A stretch of 64,000 nucleotides of DNA. Origin: Massospora cicadina (taxonomy: Eukaryota; Entomophthoromycota; Entomophthoromycetes; Entomophthorales; Entomophthoraceae). A program made the translations under genes and the position numbers. The stretch lies in contig JAKSZP010005620.1 of assembly GCA_022478985.1 (NCBI GenBank), positions 29,296 through 93,295 on the forward strand, in the 5' to 3' direction. How positions within the stretch are numbered: the stretch's first letter is position 1; each line of letters opens with the position of its first letter. The notes under the pieces were generated by a model, which saw only the letters and a list, made by a program, of their open reading frames with translations, ran no database searches and was not told the origin of the DNA. Of this stretch, positions 45,725 through 56,799 are shown in pieces.

Positions 45725-46050
45725 ATTATGGGAAGTATATCATTTTTAAAGTTAGACATATCAAAATTGGTGTATATTTCTGTTAATAAATAAATGTCAG
45801 TTGTATTAATATTTTAGAAATTCATCCCCTAAGGGGGTAAAATAAAAGAAAAAAAATTATGGGAAGTGTATCATTTTTGAAGTTATACATATCAAAATTG
45901 GTGTTTAGGCTTCTGTTAATAATAAAGGTCAGTTGTATTAGTATTTTAATAAATTTATCTCCTAAGAGTAAAATAAAAGAAAAAGTACTTATAGAAAATT
46001 TGATATATTTGATGCTAAAAATATAGAAGTTAGTATTTAGGCTTCAAAAG
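45725..46050. repeat. Degenerate 131-bp tandem repeat, about 2.5 copies
   Basis: ATTATGGGAAGTRTATCATT starts at 45725 and 45856. Shared later segments are CATATCAAAATTGGTGT and GTCAGTTGTATTA. A weaker third copy begins near 45989 and shares GTATTTAGGCTTC with copy 2 (GTGTTTAGGCTTC). No coding potential. Confidence 0.8.
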
Positions 46051-46188
46051 AACTTTTAAAGTAAGTACCTAGTAAAAATATATTTTGGCTGATTTAAGGA
46101 TTGGTTTATAAAAAAGGAATAACATAGATTGACCTGAAAGAAAAAGTATAAAACACACAGAAACTGATGGAGAAGAAAGAGATTTATA

Positions 46189-46514
46189 AAGGGGTGCTGG
46201 TATAGTAGGATGGGCATCCTGCTATTGCCCTCATGATGGAGGTTCAAGCCCCATCTTGGAAGAAATTGTATTTCTGTGCCAAGAGGATAGTAATACATCT
46301 GGATTTATGCACAATGCCTCAGTCCAACCAAGTGAATTAGTTAAGTTAGATCATATAATCCTGGCCTATCAGAATATATGCATAAAGGTTTAACCTGTAA
46401 TACTTGTTTTTGCCCTTCACTACTATATTTTCATTCTTTTTTCCCTATCCCTCCTATTGATATGGTATATTTATCTCAAGTTCAGATCACTTTAAATAAA
46501 TTATTATTATTAAA
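46189..46514 (+). mobile_element. tRNA-derived SINE (about 326 bp) with 13-bp TSD
   Basis: Flanked by AAAGAGATTYATA (one mismatch) at 46176-46188 and 46515-46527. The head has an A box, TGGTATAGTAGG (46198-46209), and a B box, GGTTCAAGCCC (46241-46251), close to the RNA polymerase III consensus. It folds plausibly as a tRNA-like head. An AT-rich body and a (TTA)n/A-rich 3' end follow. It has the best preserved pol III promoter in the window. Confidence 0.85.
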
Positions 46515-46527
46515 AAAGAGATTCATA

Positions 46528-47547
46528 GATATTTATATTGAAACACATATAATAGAAAAATAATGAAGTATTAACTTTAAATATTCTTATTCCAAGAATT
46601 AGCTGAGCTTTTTTCTGAATCAGCCTTCTAAAGGTTGCAATTAAGTGATTTATCATAAAAAACTGCTTTCTTGAACAGGGAAACAAACTTGCCTTTAATG
46701 ACAACGAATACATTTCCCTGCCTTTTATGGCATTAATGGATAGATATAATAATGAGGAAAAATACTTTTGAGAAATATTATACATTTAATTAGAGGAAAT
46801 TCATATTTCAAGGTTTTTTCTTCTGATACATAAATACTGGTCAAATATTGGACCAATCCTTACAAAAGTAGACTGGGACCTAAGTGAGATCATCCTCTTT
46901 TTAAAAGATTATTCAAATTGGTCTAATACTTAGAGCTATGCATGAACAAACATAAATATACATACATGTCAAATTGAGAACCTCCTCCTTTTTTGCTGGT
47001 TATATATATATATATATACTGGTTGAATTGAGAACCTTCTTTTTTTCAAAGTCAGTTAAAAATGATAGATTAGAATCATCTAATAAATTATAAACCCAAT
47101 CAAAGCTCGGTAAATTAGCTAGTGCTGTATCAATTAAATAAGAATTTTATATTTATAAATATAGCAACTAGCATCTTACCACGAAATAATGAGAATATAG
47201 GAGTTAACGGGCAAATCAAATGCCAGAAAAGCTGTGGCTACCTACTAGTAAACAATAAGTACAAATAAACTATGACATACGTTATTAATTTTAGCCTTGT
47301 CAATCCAGGTTTCTTGTAAATTAAAGCTATTACATATCTATATAGCGTTCATAACAATTCAGAATATATAAACAAAATAAATTTAATTTAGCCATAATTA
47401 GTTATTTATTTCACAATAGGAAAGCAAAATTAACATCACAATTGATAATTTTAAGCATACCATCTTATATCAGAAACTTTAAAGGGGGTAAAGATTATAA
47501 TTAATACTTTATTGATAATCAAATTAATTAAAAATATCGGGATACTA
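46528..47547. other. AT-rich intergenic DNA with a (TA)n run
   Basis: No gene recognised. 47000-47018 is a (TA)n microsatellite. It is flanked by two related segments, AAATTGAGAACCTCCTCCTT (before) and GAATTGAGAACCTTCTTTTT (after), a short direct repeat around the microsatellite. Confidence 0.5.
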
Positions 47548-48159
47548 TTAGTGTTGACGGAAGTGCAAATCAAAGCGTTTCTTTCCATAATCGTTTCTTT
47601 CCTTGGCCTTGATACGTAATTTCGAAATTTTGGGAGTTTCTTTCAGCTTGGTATAAAGTTTGTACTTCCCATCATGATTGTTATTATGATCGCCCTTATG
47701 CTTGGCCTTGATACGTAATTTTGACTCTTTGGGATTTTCTTTAAACTTTAAGTAAAGTTTATAATCCCCATCATGATTGCTGTTAAGATCGCCCTTATGC
47801 TTGGCTTTCAATTTAAGCTTCATACGTCCCTTTCCACGAGGTTTAGAGTCCCAACTTCCATAAACTTCTCTTTCACTTCCATAATCCGCAATATGTGGAT
47901 TAGTACTAAAATCCACTATGTTTTGATAATCTAATTCCTTATCGCCAACGGAGCCCAATGATTCAAAAGAAGGTTCACTAGGATTTTTACTGACACTTGA
48001 AACAAGAGTAGCATCAACCTTATTGGCAGGATAAACATTGTTTTAATGACCTTATCCTCCACGAACCACTTTATTAGTTAGATCAAAGTTAGTGGTGGGT
48101 CTGGCTTGGATGTAAAGGGCAAGAACAATTGATGCAAGGCTTGCTGAGAATGGTTTCAT
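47548..48159 (-). pseudogene. Secreted lysine-rich protein with 33-residue repeats, two in-frame stops
   Basis: The only non-TE gene candidate. ATG at 48159 in context AAAATGA opens a frame whose first 19 residues (MKPFSASLASIVLALYIQA) form a typical signal peptide. The frame reaches a stop at 47548-47550 about 200 codons later, but carries TAA at 48052-48054 (codon 36) and 48043-48045 (codon 39). An acidic/Ser-rich spacer follows, then 2.6 tandem repeats of 33 residues (99-bp DNA period, units starting near 47800, 47701, 47602) with the theme KAKHKGDxNxNHDGxYKLYxK. The mature protein would be very basic, Lys/His/Asn-rich, without Cys or membrane segments. A TATA box lies 39 bp upstream. Either the gene is dead (both stops are one C-to-T from CAA), or a 51-nt GT..AG segment (codons 31-47, weak AAG acceptor) is an intron that removes both stops. 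I do not recognise the family. Confidence 0.6.
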
Positions 48160-48197
48160 TTTGATAGATTTATAAAAGCTATGGACGAATACACTGC

Positions 48198-48204
48198 TTT
48201 TATA
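48198..48204 (-). promoter_or_regulatory. TATA box of the secreted repeat-protein gene
   Basis: TATAAAA on the minus strand, within GTATAAAAGC, 39 bp upstream of the ATG. A second, weaker TATAAA lies closer, at about 48167-48172. Confidence 0.5.
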
Positions 48205-48209
48205 CTTAA

Positions 48210-49240
48210 GCTTATAAGTACAAATTAGAGGTGGCGGCTTTCAGCCATTGTTTTTGCATAAAAAAATTAACCAACCTTTCAACTTCTCTTTTGGAGAATT
48301 ATTATTTTAATATAAACTTTCTTTAAAAATTAATATCATATTAAGTCTATTCAATAAAATCTTAAGCCATTGAATTGACATTCTTAAACTCGTGGGCGAT
48401 TGATTTAGCAGGACAATTGTTTCGCACAAGCTGACAATTTACTTTTGTATTCAAATAAAATAAGCTAACGTGTTTAATTAATTTACTAAACGTTTAAGAT
48501 TAGTCTAAATTGATATTTAAGATAGATTTTATAGAAGTGCTTGTTTAATATAAGCATTCTTGTTTTACAGGTTTTTATAAACTACATACAAACAAGGATT
48601 ACCCAGCTCTGCTTGTGAGGTTCGTGATTATAAAAGGCATAGTATGTTGTTTATTGGCATTATCACTCCTAACTGATGATCCGCTACTAAAAGTTTAGTA
48701 AAATGAACACCGCATCCACAAAAAGGCTTTCGCATTAACCTGCAGGCTTAAGATAAGCCACTCAAGTTTTGAAACTTGGCTCCTCGATTCATAACCTAGT
48801 TTTATTATTCATTTCATATGTAAAAATTTCAAAGTCTAACGCTGGTTTTTATCACATATTAAATCAGTACTTTACCTTTTTGCATTCGGCAAATGATTTA
48901 TTTAAATCTAGCCAAATTCCAAGTTCACAAAAACATGTATGTTAAATTTAGTCAGATAATGTTCTATTTGAGTTAATTATCGTGCACTAGAAACGTTATA
49001 GTATATCAGATGCAAATAAAACCTACTTTAAAATTTACTATAGATTATCAGCAAAACTCTATTAATTTTTTTCTCATTAATATAACCCATCTAAAGTTAT
49101 CTTTATCTGAACACTAGTTTGACATAGATTGGTAACATAAAAAGGGGTAACAAACCAACCATGCAAATTCAGTTCATTTTTGATGTTTATCATTTTTTAA
49201 TATGAAAAGTTCCATTTTTAAAAATGATTGGGACTTAGGC
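48210..49240. other. AT-rich intergenic DNA
   Basis: No ORF of note, repeat tail or LTR edge seen. It contains the distal upstream region of the secreted-protein gene and the left flank of LINE-5w. Confidence 0.45.
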
Positions 49241-51550
49241 TATATTTAGATAAATAAAGGATGAAAACATCCCAAGGCTAGAAATAAGAGATATAATCCT
49301 GCTTAGATTCTTCAACAGAGACTTTTCTTTCCCATTGCAATCACTAATTTCAACCAATATGATTCAAGACAGTTAAAGTTTGATAATCCATACAGGGAAG
49401 ATGAGTATGCATCCAATACTGGGTAAGGGTTGGGCAAGCATTTTAAAAGCACAGGTCTGGTGTTTGCAGCACCTAAAGTTAAAAAATACCCCAGAGACAC
49501 TGGTGGCCCTGATAAAAACAAAAAGCCACAGTGAGTATTTTGCCAGAAATTTGTGAATGGCAAGCTAAGTGCAACCAGTATATCAAAACTACACACATAC
49601 AGCCAATATCATCAGTGGAATTTGGGGTCCTAATTTCTCTGGATATAAATTTAGCAGCTCTTTGAAAAATGTTTTACAGTGATATATATACCCACTTCCC
49701 AGAAGTTATGTATTTAGCACTGCACTTGATGTCATAAAGATGGTTGGACCTTGGGTTTGAGACAGAACAAGAAGAAGATGCAGCTGCACAGGTGAGTATG
49801 GTGGTCAATCTCCAAGATGGTCAACAGGTGTTTGAAAACAAGTGCACACTCTGGATAAAAACAAACCATGTTTTCATTACATTTGGTTTTTTTCCCATGA
49901 CTATTAAGGCAAAGTCCTGAGAGTTATCTCAAAGCAAGACTTCAAAGCTTTGGAGAAATCTGCTCCTTCAAAATATAAATTTTTTCTTATTCCTGAACTC
50001 AGCTTGGGTAAGGCTATTGCAGTGATCACCCCATTCTCAGGGGTAGCTGAAACCTCACTCAGATTACACACACCACTACTCTCACTATCAATGAGCAACA
50101 GATTCAACCATTCCATGTTACAGTTGAAAGCATGCTGTGGAAATTTATTTGAGGGTTGCTTGCTGTTACTGGTTGTTGCTGGATTCCACAACTATTTTTT
50201 TAAATAGATGATAACCTTAACCAATAAGAAGATAGTTTTATAAGATTTTTATTAGTATGGGCATTGGAAAGAAAACAAACCCCCTCAATATCTTACCATT
50301 CAGTATTTAAATAATAACAAGGGTCAAAGAGTTTTCAATGGTAGTTCAGAATAGCTTGGTATGGTCCTAATTAGGAAGTATATGAATTTGGCCTATCAAA
50401 GCTCGAAAATGCGCTTCGCTTTGTCTGAATGACAAATGGAGAATTATTTTTAGGCAAGACATACCCATGGGGCAAAGATTTAATGTATTTCAGCCAATTC
50501 CCATTAGAGAAAATTATTGCACCTTGGGGAGCCTCTGCCAAGCCTATATAAGGGGGCGGTCCCTGCTTAGGTGTTTGCTTTGAAATAGATGTAACCAGGG
50601 GAGAAACCTCCGATGGACTCCCAGGTTCCCTCGCATGGTTGGGGCAATTCAACTGCCTGACTTCATGCTATTTTCCCATGTAGTATTCATAGAAGTGTTA
50701 CCCACAATTTTTGGGATTCCGCTGAGAATCAACCAGGGTCTTTTGGCCTATAAAATTGTGATTATCACTTAAATTGCTTTTATCAACATTGCAAACTTAG
50801 AAATATCTGACATTTTCCCCTTTTTGGCCTATTTTGAACCAAGACATCCTTTTCTTTAAGCAAAGAGGATAATTGTCTGACACACACTGCCCATATGCAC
50901 TCATTGTCAGGCGTTTGACCACAAGTTACAAGCCTGTCCCACCAGAGAGGGAATTATCCCAAATGAGGCTTTCTTGGAAGCAATGGGAGCTGGCCAATGT
51001 GAGCCCACATTAGACTCTAATGTCGCCTTCCCATGGGGTGACCAGGGGTGTTATATCCAGGTAAAACCTGTGTCCCCACATGAGCAAAAAAGCCAAACAG
51101 TAATTCCAAACACAGGCTAAGGCAGCGGCCACGGCAGCCCCCACCATCCCCTGCCTAGACTCAAGCTGACCAGGCTGAGTTTTCTGCTTCTGTGGAATTA
51201 CAAACTCCTATCTAACTAGATTGGAGGATTCAGCCCTTGTACCCACAAAAATGTGATTGGTACTCACCCACAGGATTCCTGCACAATAAATGCAAGAATA
51301 TTTTCCAAACCAGAATTGGGTGAGTTTTTTGGGGTAAAATCGTTAGAAAACCAAGACGGTGCACTGCAAATCCCAGTAACTCAAAAGTTGCAAAGATCAA
51401 AAACTAAACAAAAAATTAAAACATGGCTAAAACCATCCTCAAACCTTATGCCTATACGCCTAGCCATATGCCATCCTCGAACACTTGCAGCTCAAAACAG
51501 AAGTCTGAGCTTGCATTGCAGCAAGGAGCGCAGGGTCTGAGGGGCCCTAC
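49240..51550 (+). pseudogene. LINE-5w ORF1 (CCHC zinc knuckle), degenerate and interrupted
   Basis: Plus-strand pieces: LDLGFETEQEE and NLQDGQQVFENKC (about 49745-49850), FLIPELSLGKAIAVITP (49985-50035), then the knuckle CTHCQAFDHKLQAC (CX2CX4HX4C) at about 50897-50938 and a basic C-terminal part (51253-51540). The first blocks match LINE-4w ORF1. A solo-LTR-like piece (about 50200-50812) splits it and Gypsy4w cuts it off at 51551. No ORF2 is visible in the window; it should lie beyond the right end if the nesting model is right. Confidence 0.65.
50200..50812 (-). repeat. Solo-LTR-like piece related to the Gypsy6w LTR
   Basis: Read on the minus strand, about 50812-50220 parallels 62710-63180. 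Shared points: start TGTCAGATATTTC versus TGTCTGAACTTTG; GATTCTCAGCGGAATCCC versus GATTCTCGGTGGAACCCT; GATAGGCCAAATTCATATAC versus GATAGGCCAAAAGCCTATAT. No pol sequence adjoins. It holds one copy of the block that is duplicated in the Gypsy6w LTR. The left edge is uncertain. Confidence 0.55.
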
Positions 51551-53131
51551 TGTCATGGATTAGGCTAAGATGAACTAGACCGGGCTCCCAGTCATGGTGC
51601 ACAAGCACCCAGTGGAGGCTTAGAAAGCCAAGGGCATAGCGGTCTGAGCGACTAATAAAATTGGGATTCTATGGGAGACATGAGGAAAGTAAAAGTTCAG
51701 TAACATACCAAAGGCCCCCAAGGGTGGGAGAGGCAGAGAGGACGATGACTCCTCCAGGGTTTGCAGTTGCTGGCCTTCAGATTTGGATGAGGGCTTGAAT
51801 ACCAGAGAGGGATGGCACAGAGGCCGCCACATTATCAAAAATGTGAGAGGAGGTGTGGCAAAACCCACGAGAGGGACTGGGACTGAGCTTTCTTTGGAGG
51901 GGGCACTTTAGGTCTGGCTGGTGGACTGAGCCAGCGGCAGCTGAGGCGGCTATGGAAGCCAAGTCCATGAGCAGCGGGGCGGGGGAGCTGGGGTGCTGCT
52001 CTAGCCAGGGAGCAGTTTTGGAGGACTTGGCAACTGAACAGACAGAATGGTCTCCTTTAAATGGACATGTAAAAATGAATGAAGCAGCAGGTTTTTCATT
52101 GGGGGCAAGGCGGATTATCACATTTACAATCCGCTGCCACGTGGTGGGATCAAATGACCAGATAATTCAGTTGGCAAACATTGGCAGGAGGATTTAGCAA
52201 ATGGTGCTCTTCGTCAGATCAATTGGCAGAGTTTTTAGAAATTTAATGAGGTAGACGGAGGCCACAGAAAACTAGGTGGGGTATACAATTTGTTTATTCA
52301 ACAGAAGGAAAGGAAATGAACTGAAAACTACCCCCAGGTGGGGCAGTTGCCTTTTAAACTGGGCTTAATGCATGGGGGAGGTATCAAAGGATTGGGCTTT
52401 TGGGGGTTGATGAAGGGATTTGGTTGGCTGGCTCAGAGGGGGTAGAAAGCTGCTCCCAATTTTGGCAAAAGTCAGGAAAATGTTTGCAAATTTTCCCAGA
52501 TTCTTGGGGATAAGCCAAGTTGATACCACTGATCCAGGTCCTGGTTGCCCAAGTCAGCCTGTTTGCATGGCTCTGGTGGTCCAGATTCGTCCTGGGAGGC
52601 AGGGGTCTTTGGATCGGATTATTTGCGATGTGAGCTGATCCCTCAATTGGGCTACTCGTGCGATATGAACTCCCTGGATCCATTTAAGAGCTTTGGGGCA
52701 GATGATCCAAGTCGTTTGGGCCTGGGTTCATGATCTGAGCTGTATCCCAATCTGATTTCCAAAGCAGGCCAGTCTGGACTGGCTCCCCCAGTCCGGAAAT
52801 TGCTGGCAGGGCTCCGATTTTGGGAATTTCCATTTTCCCAAAAATTGGATATAGTTTTCCCGGGGAGTGGGTGGTCTCAGGGGCCTCTCCGTGCCCCCTG
52901 AAGTATGCAATTTCCCTGCAGGCCCCTTCTATCAAACTTTCCAGGGTTGAAGAGGGTTGAAGAGGTTTGAGTGAGATATCTTTGGGTGGAAAACAGTCAC
53001 CCAGCGCTGATTTATAACATGGGCTATGTAGCCCAGCTGTGACAGGGTCCACTGGAGCCTTGGGGCCCCTTTTCATCCTTAAGGGGTGCTGATCCCTATC
53101 CAGTTGCAAGGGCTGGTCCCCAGGACTTACA
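51551..53131 (-). repeat. Gypsy4w 3' LTR (1581 bp)
   Basis: On the minus strand it starts TGTAAGTCCTGGGG after the purine tract AAAAAAAGGAAAGGG and ends CCTAATCCATGACA. The left 880 bp pair with 57750-58684. The LTR holds an open minus-strand frame (51777-52121) that is also open in the 5' LTR (57957-58295 and 58121-58435). Confidence 0.85.
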
Positions 53132-54240
53132 CTACCCTTTCCTTTTTTTGACAGGGAGGATTCCGCCCCTGGGGGCATGGACCAAAGCATAGTTCTTGTG
53201 GCACTCCAGTATCTTTATAGCCAGAATGGCCGCAATCTTCTGAGAATGGCGGGGGGCTGTTAGGTGGGAGGGGTGGAATTCCACTATCAGGTCCTTGCAG
53301 TTTGTACAATCGCGCGCGTTCACCCAGCTGTTCTCATATGAGGGGTAACCTTTCCAGGTGACCAAGTACTGAATGTAATAGTGGGACCTTCAGGAAGCTA
53401 AAATGGCCTCCACCTCCACTTCCTGGGATTCCCTGACAACGATTGGCTTAGGGGATGTTGGCCTTTCCCCCTTAAGGGGGTTAGGAGGGAGATGTGGAAG
53501 ATATTGTACTGCTTCCAGTGTGCAGGCAGTCTCAGGAAGTAGGCTCCGTTGCCTAGATCCTTCTTGACCTTAAGGGTTCTGAGCATCTGACTGCAAGCTT
53601 GCAGGTGGGGGCTTTCAGGGGAAGGTTGCAGGTATCTAAAATGATGAGGGAACCAACCATGATCTCACGCCATGGAAGACACTTCCAATCAGCAAACGAA
53701 TTATAATCCTCAATGGACTTTGTCAAGTGTTCACAAACCAGGTTGTGCATCTTGCGGAGAGAGCTTACATGGTCCATGGTGGTGAGAACTGCTGAGGAGA
53801 GTTGGGGACCAATCTGAAAAGAGGGGTTATACCCCAGAGTGGCCTCAAAGGGAGAGAAGCTGGTTGAGAAATGGAGGGAATCGTTGTACGCGAACTGTGC
53901 TAGGGGTAGGTCCTTGCCCAGGTGTTTTGCAAGGCCGTTGCATAGCAGCGCAAGTACTTCTCATATACCTGGTTCACCCGCTCAGTCTGCCCATCGGAAT
54001 GGGGGTGATAGGCAGTGGATATACATGGCTTGATGTGAAGGAGGGTCAACAACTCTTCCCAGAACTGGGCCGTGAACTGGGGTCCCCTGTCACTCACTAT
54101 CTCCTTGGGGAGACCAAACATGGCGAAGACATGGTTGACAAATAAATTTGCAGTATCCACTGCAGTAATAGAAGAGAGGCAGGGGATGAAGTGTGCAAAC
54201 TTGGTAAATCAGTCTACGAATACCATTATTACATCAGAGC
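53132..54240 (-). pseudogene. Gypsy4w integrase with C-terminal chromodomain
   Basis: The core begins with SDVIMVFVD (about 54240-54215), then a TGA, then FTKFAHFIPC. 54160-53900 gives IVSDRGPQFTAQFWEELL and STAYHPHSDGQTERVNQVYE, with the second Asp and the catalytic Glu. A further 53777-53400 has the C-terminal domain (KVKKDLGNGAYFLRLPAHWK). 53365-53134 encodes a chromodomain end (MVTWKGYPSYENSWVNARDC), known in this class to direct integration to marked chromatin. Several shifts between pieces. Confidence 0.88.
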
Positions 54241-54659
54241 CACAGGAGGGTGGGAGCTCCACAATGAATTCCTTTGATACTGAGGTCCATGGCCCCTCAG
54301 CCTGCAAGGGGTGTAACAATCCCTTCTTTCAAGAACGATCCAATTTTACCCAGGAGCAGGTGACACAATGAGAGACCAAAGCGGGAATGTCCTTTGAGGA
54401 CCCAGGCCAATTATAGGTTCTCTTTATGAGATCTGCACACTTTTTGATACTGGGGTGGCCAATGGTCTGGGGGACATGGAGTTGCTCAATGACATGGCTT
54501 CATAGGGTAGGAGGAACCCAAACCTGATCATGGAACCAGATTGTTCCATCCTGCAAGTTATATGATGTTCTCTTGCAGTGCATGGACTCTAAGTCAGAAA
54601 GAAGCTCGATTCCTTCAGGGCAGCAGGTCTGGGATCGAGGACATGTGGGAGGAGCGGAG

Positions 54660-55460
54660 TGTAGGGTCTACATCAGCAAAGGATACAGTAGGGGGCCAAT
54701 GAGAGGATTTGAGAGGGAGGCACTACCATCATAAGGTCTAATAGATCTTTATCCCTGTTGGGGGACAGGGAGGGGTTACAGATGATCATGTCTGGAAAAA
54801 CATTCAGGGGACCTTTGATGAATTCATACTTAAAATGGAACCCACAGAGGTCTTGATACATGCGAGTTTGCTGATGTCCTAGCTTCTGAGGTTTGTGGTA
54901 GTAGAGCAGAGCCTTATGGTCTGTCAGAATGGTAATTTTGTGCAGGGCGCCCTGCAGGAGGTATCGCCAGTGGGTGAGTGACCACGCCACCGCCGCTAGC
55001 TCCTTATCATATACTGGCCACGCTTACTCTGTTGCGGTAAACTTCTGGGAGTAATAGGCCATTGGGTGCTTGTCTCCCTCATGCTCCTGTTGCAGCATGG
55101 CACCCACTTCCACTGATGAGGCATCACAGGCTACTATGAAGGGGCGGGAAGTGTCAGAATGCTACAGGATGAGGGCTGTGAGAAACAAAGCCTTGATAGC
55201 CTCAAAGGCCAGTGGCACTTGGGGGACCATTTAAAGGGGGCGTTCTTCCCGGTAAGGGGGTGCAAGGGTGCTGCCAGTTGGGATTGAGCGGGGGAAAATT
55301 TTTTCAAAAAGGTGATGGTGCCAAGAAAGCTGCAAAGCTGTTTTTTGAGTGGTTGGGGTAGGCCAAGACTGAATAGCCTCCAGCTTGCAGGGGGGACGGC
55401 ATACCCATCCTTCAGGACAAGATTCACTAAGAAGGTAACCTCGTCCCTAAAAATTCGCAC
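54660..55460 (-). pseudogene. Gypsy4w RT connection and RNase H
   Basis: 55460-55134 carries the RT connection (CSFLGTITFLKKFSPAQSQL). The RNase H start lies around 55140-55020 and is interrupted. 54990-54673 continues with AWSLTHWRYLLQGALHKITI, LTDHKALLYYHKPQ and the end of the domain. Frame changes near 55220 and 55020. Confidence 0.83.
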
Positions 55461-55499
55461 TTGGAGGGTTTAACGAATAACCCTGCCTTGTGGAGGGCT

Positions 55500-56060
55500 G
55501 CCACAACTACTTAGAGGTCCCTGGCGTGTTGTTTAGGGGTGGGGGAATGGACCAAAATGTCGTCAATATAGGCCACCACGCATGAGAAGCGCAAGTCCCC
55601 CAACACATCATCAATGAGGCGCTGGAAAATGGCTAGCGCATTCTTCAAGCAAAACGGCATCACTCTGAACTGGAAAAGCCCCTGACAAGTGCGGATGGCT
55701 GTGAGCCACTCCTGTCCCCTCGCCACCCTCACCTGATTGAAGGCGTTCACCAAGTCCAACTTTGAGAAGACACATGACTTGGCAATGGCCTGGGCGATGC
55801 TCTGCTCTAAGGGTAAGGGTATGGGTCAGAGATGGTAATGTTGTTGAGGTGACCATAGTCAACGCAGGGGTTTGGGGACCCATTTGCTTTCCTGGCGAAA
55901 ACTATGGAGGAGGTGACCGGGGAAGACTTTTTGATGAGCCACCCCCTCTCTAGTATCTCGTCCAGCTAACTTCCCAGAGCCCTATCCTCTTCCTCTGTAT
56001 AGGGGTAGAGGGGGCAGTTGATCTTGACTAGATTGACTGTCAGCTGGAATGTCAAGTCAT
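55500..56060 (-). pseudogene. Gypsy4w reverse transcriptase
   Basis: Fingers (EDRALGS near 55990, then LDEILERGWLIKKSSPV and VDYGHLNNITISDPYP down to about 55810) lead into MDLVNAFNQVRVARGQEWLT with the first palm Asp, MPFCLKNALAIFQRLIDDVL, and the active site VVAYIDDILVHSPTPKQH with YIDD (about 55580-55569). A shift sits near 55790. Confidence 0.88.
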
Positions 56061-56224
56061 ATTCAGAGTGTGAAGGGAGCTTGGATGCCAGTGACATGTC
56101 GAAGATGGCCTTATATAGGGCTAGGAAGGAGGGAAAGTCCAGAGGGAGGTCAACTAGGATGGGGTCCAGTGGGGAGATGGAACCAAGGGATGTGCCCTGG
56201 GGAAGGGTCTATAGCAAGGGAAAC

Positions 56225-56560
56225 TTACCACTCAACTTGAGGTTTCTTGAACAACAAGGAATTGGTTGAAAGATTGATGTGAACTTGTTGGCAGCGCCAC
56301 CAGCCCACCCCCAAAATTATAGGGTAGAGCAAGTCCTGTACCACTGAGAAGTGGTCGGTGAATCCAAAGTCATGAATTGAGAAGTGCAATGGACGTTGGA
56401 TGCGGTGGGACATCATGGACTCTGATGAGGCGCCCAGGATGGATGAAGCTTCCTCCATTGTTAGGTCCAAGGACTGTGCTACTCCAAGGTCAATAAAGTC
56501 ACCCGACGCTCCTGTGTCAAGAAGGCTTGCACTGTGATTACCCCTGAATATGAGGGAAAG
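56225..56560 (-). pseudogene. Gypsy4w aspartic protease
   Basis: Around 56525-56460 the minus strand reads AFLDTGASGDFIDLGVAQSL, a retropepsin active site with intact Asp. It continues into 56470-56225 with a hydrophobic core and ILGVGWW, the usual end block before RT. Confidence 0.85.
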
Positions 56561-56799
56561 GAAATGGGAAACAAGAAGTATGCTTGGTCCTCTTTATTGG
56601 GGTGAGCCAGTGAAAGGGCACCTGAGGAGGGGCCATAACCCAACATCAGAAAACTGACCTGGGGGTGCAGGGGTGGGGTGTGGCTGATCCGGGGTCTCTA
56701 CTACTTCCTTGTTCCAGATGGGTAGTTGAGGGTTAATGCGTACACCCTCTTCACTCTCTTCAGGGGGGAGTGTGGTCACCTGGGTGACTATTTTACCAC

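Noticed and set aside
48052..48054. Reassigned genetic code (TAA read as Gln)
   Set aside because: Other frames in the window use TAA as a normal stop, and the two TAAs are better explained by C-to-T decay or an intron.
52431..52440. Right edge of the Gypsy4w 3' LTR at about 52435
   Set aside because: The LTR match ends there only because Gypsy5w cuts the other LTR. No purine tract lies next to 52435 on the coding strand, but one does at 53132.
52384..53190. Minus-strand ORFs after the Gypsy4w chromodomain as a C-terminal extension or env
   Set aside because: The TAG at 53132-53134 directly precedes an LTR start (TGTAAGTCC) after a purine tract, so these ORFs lie within the LTR.
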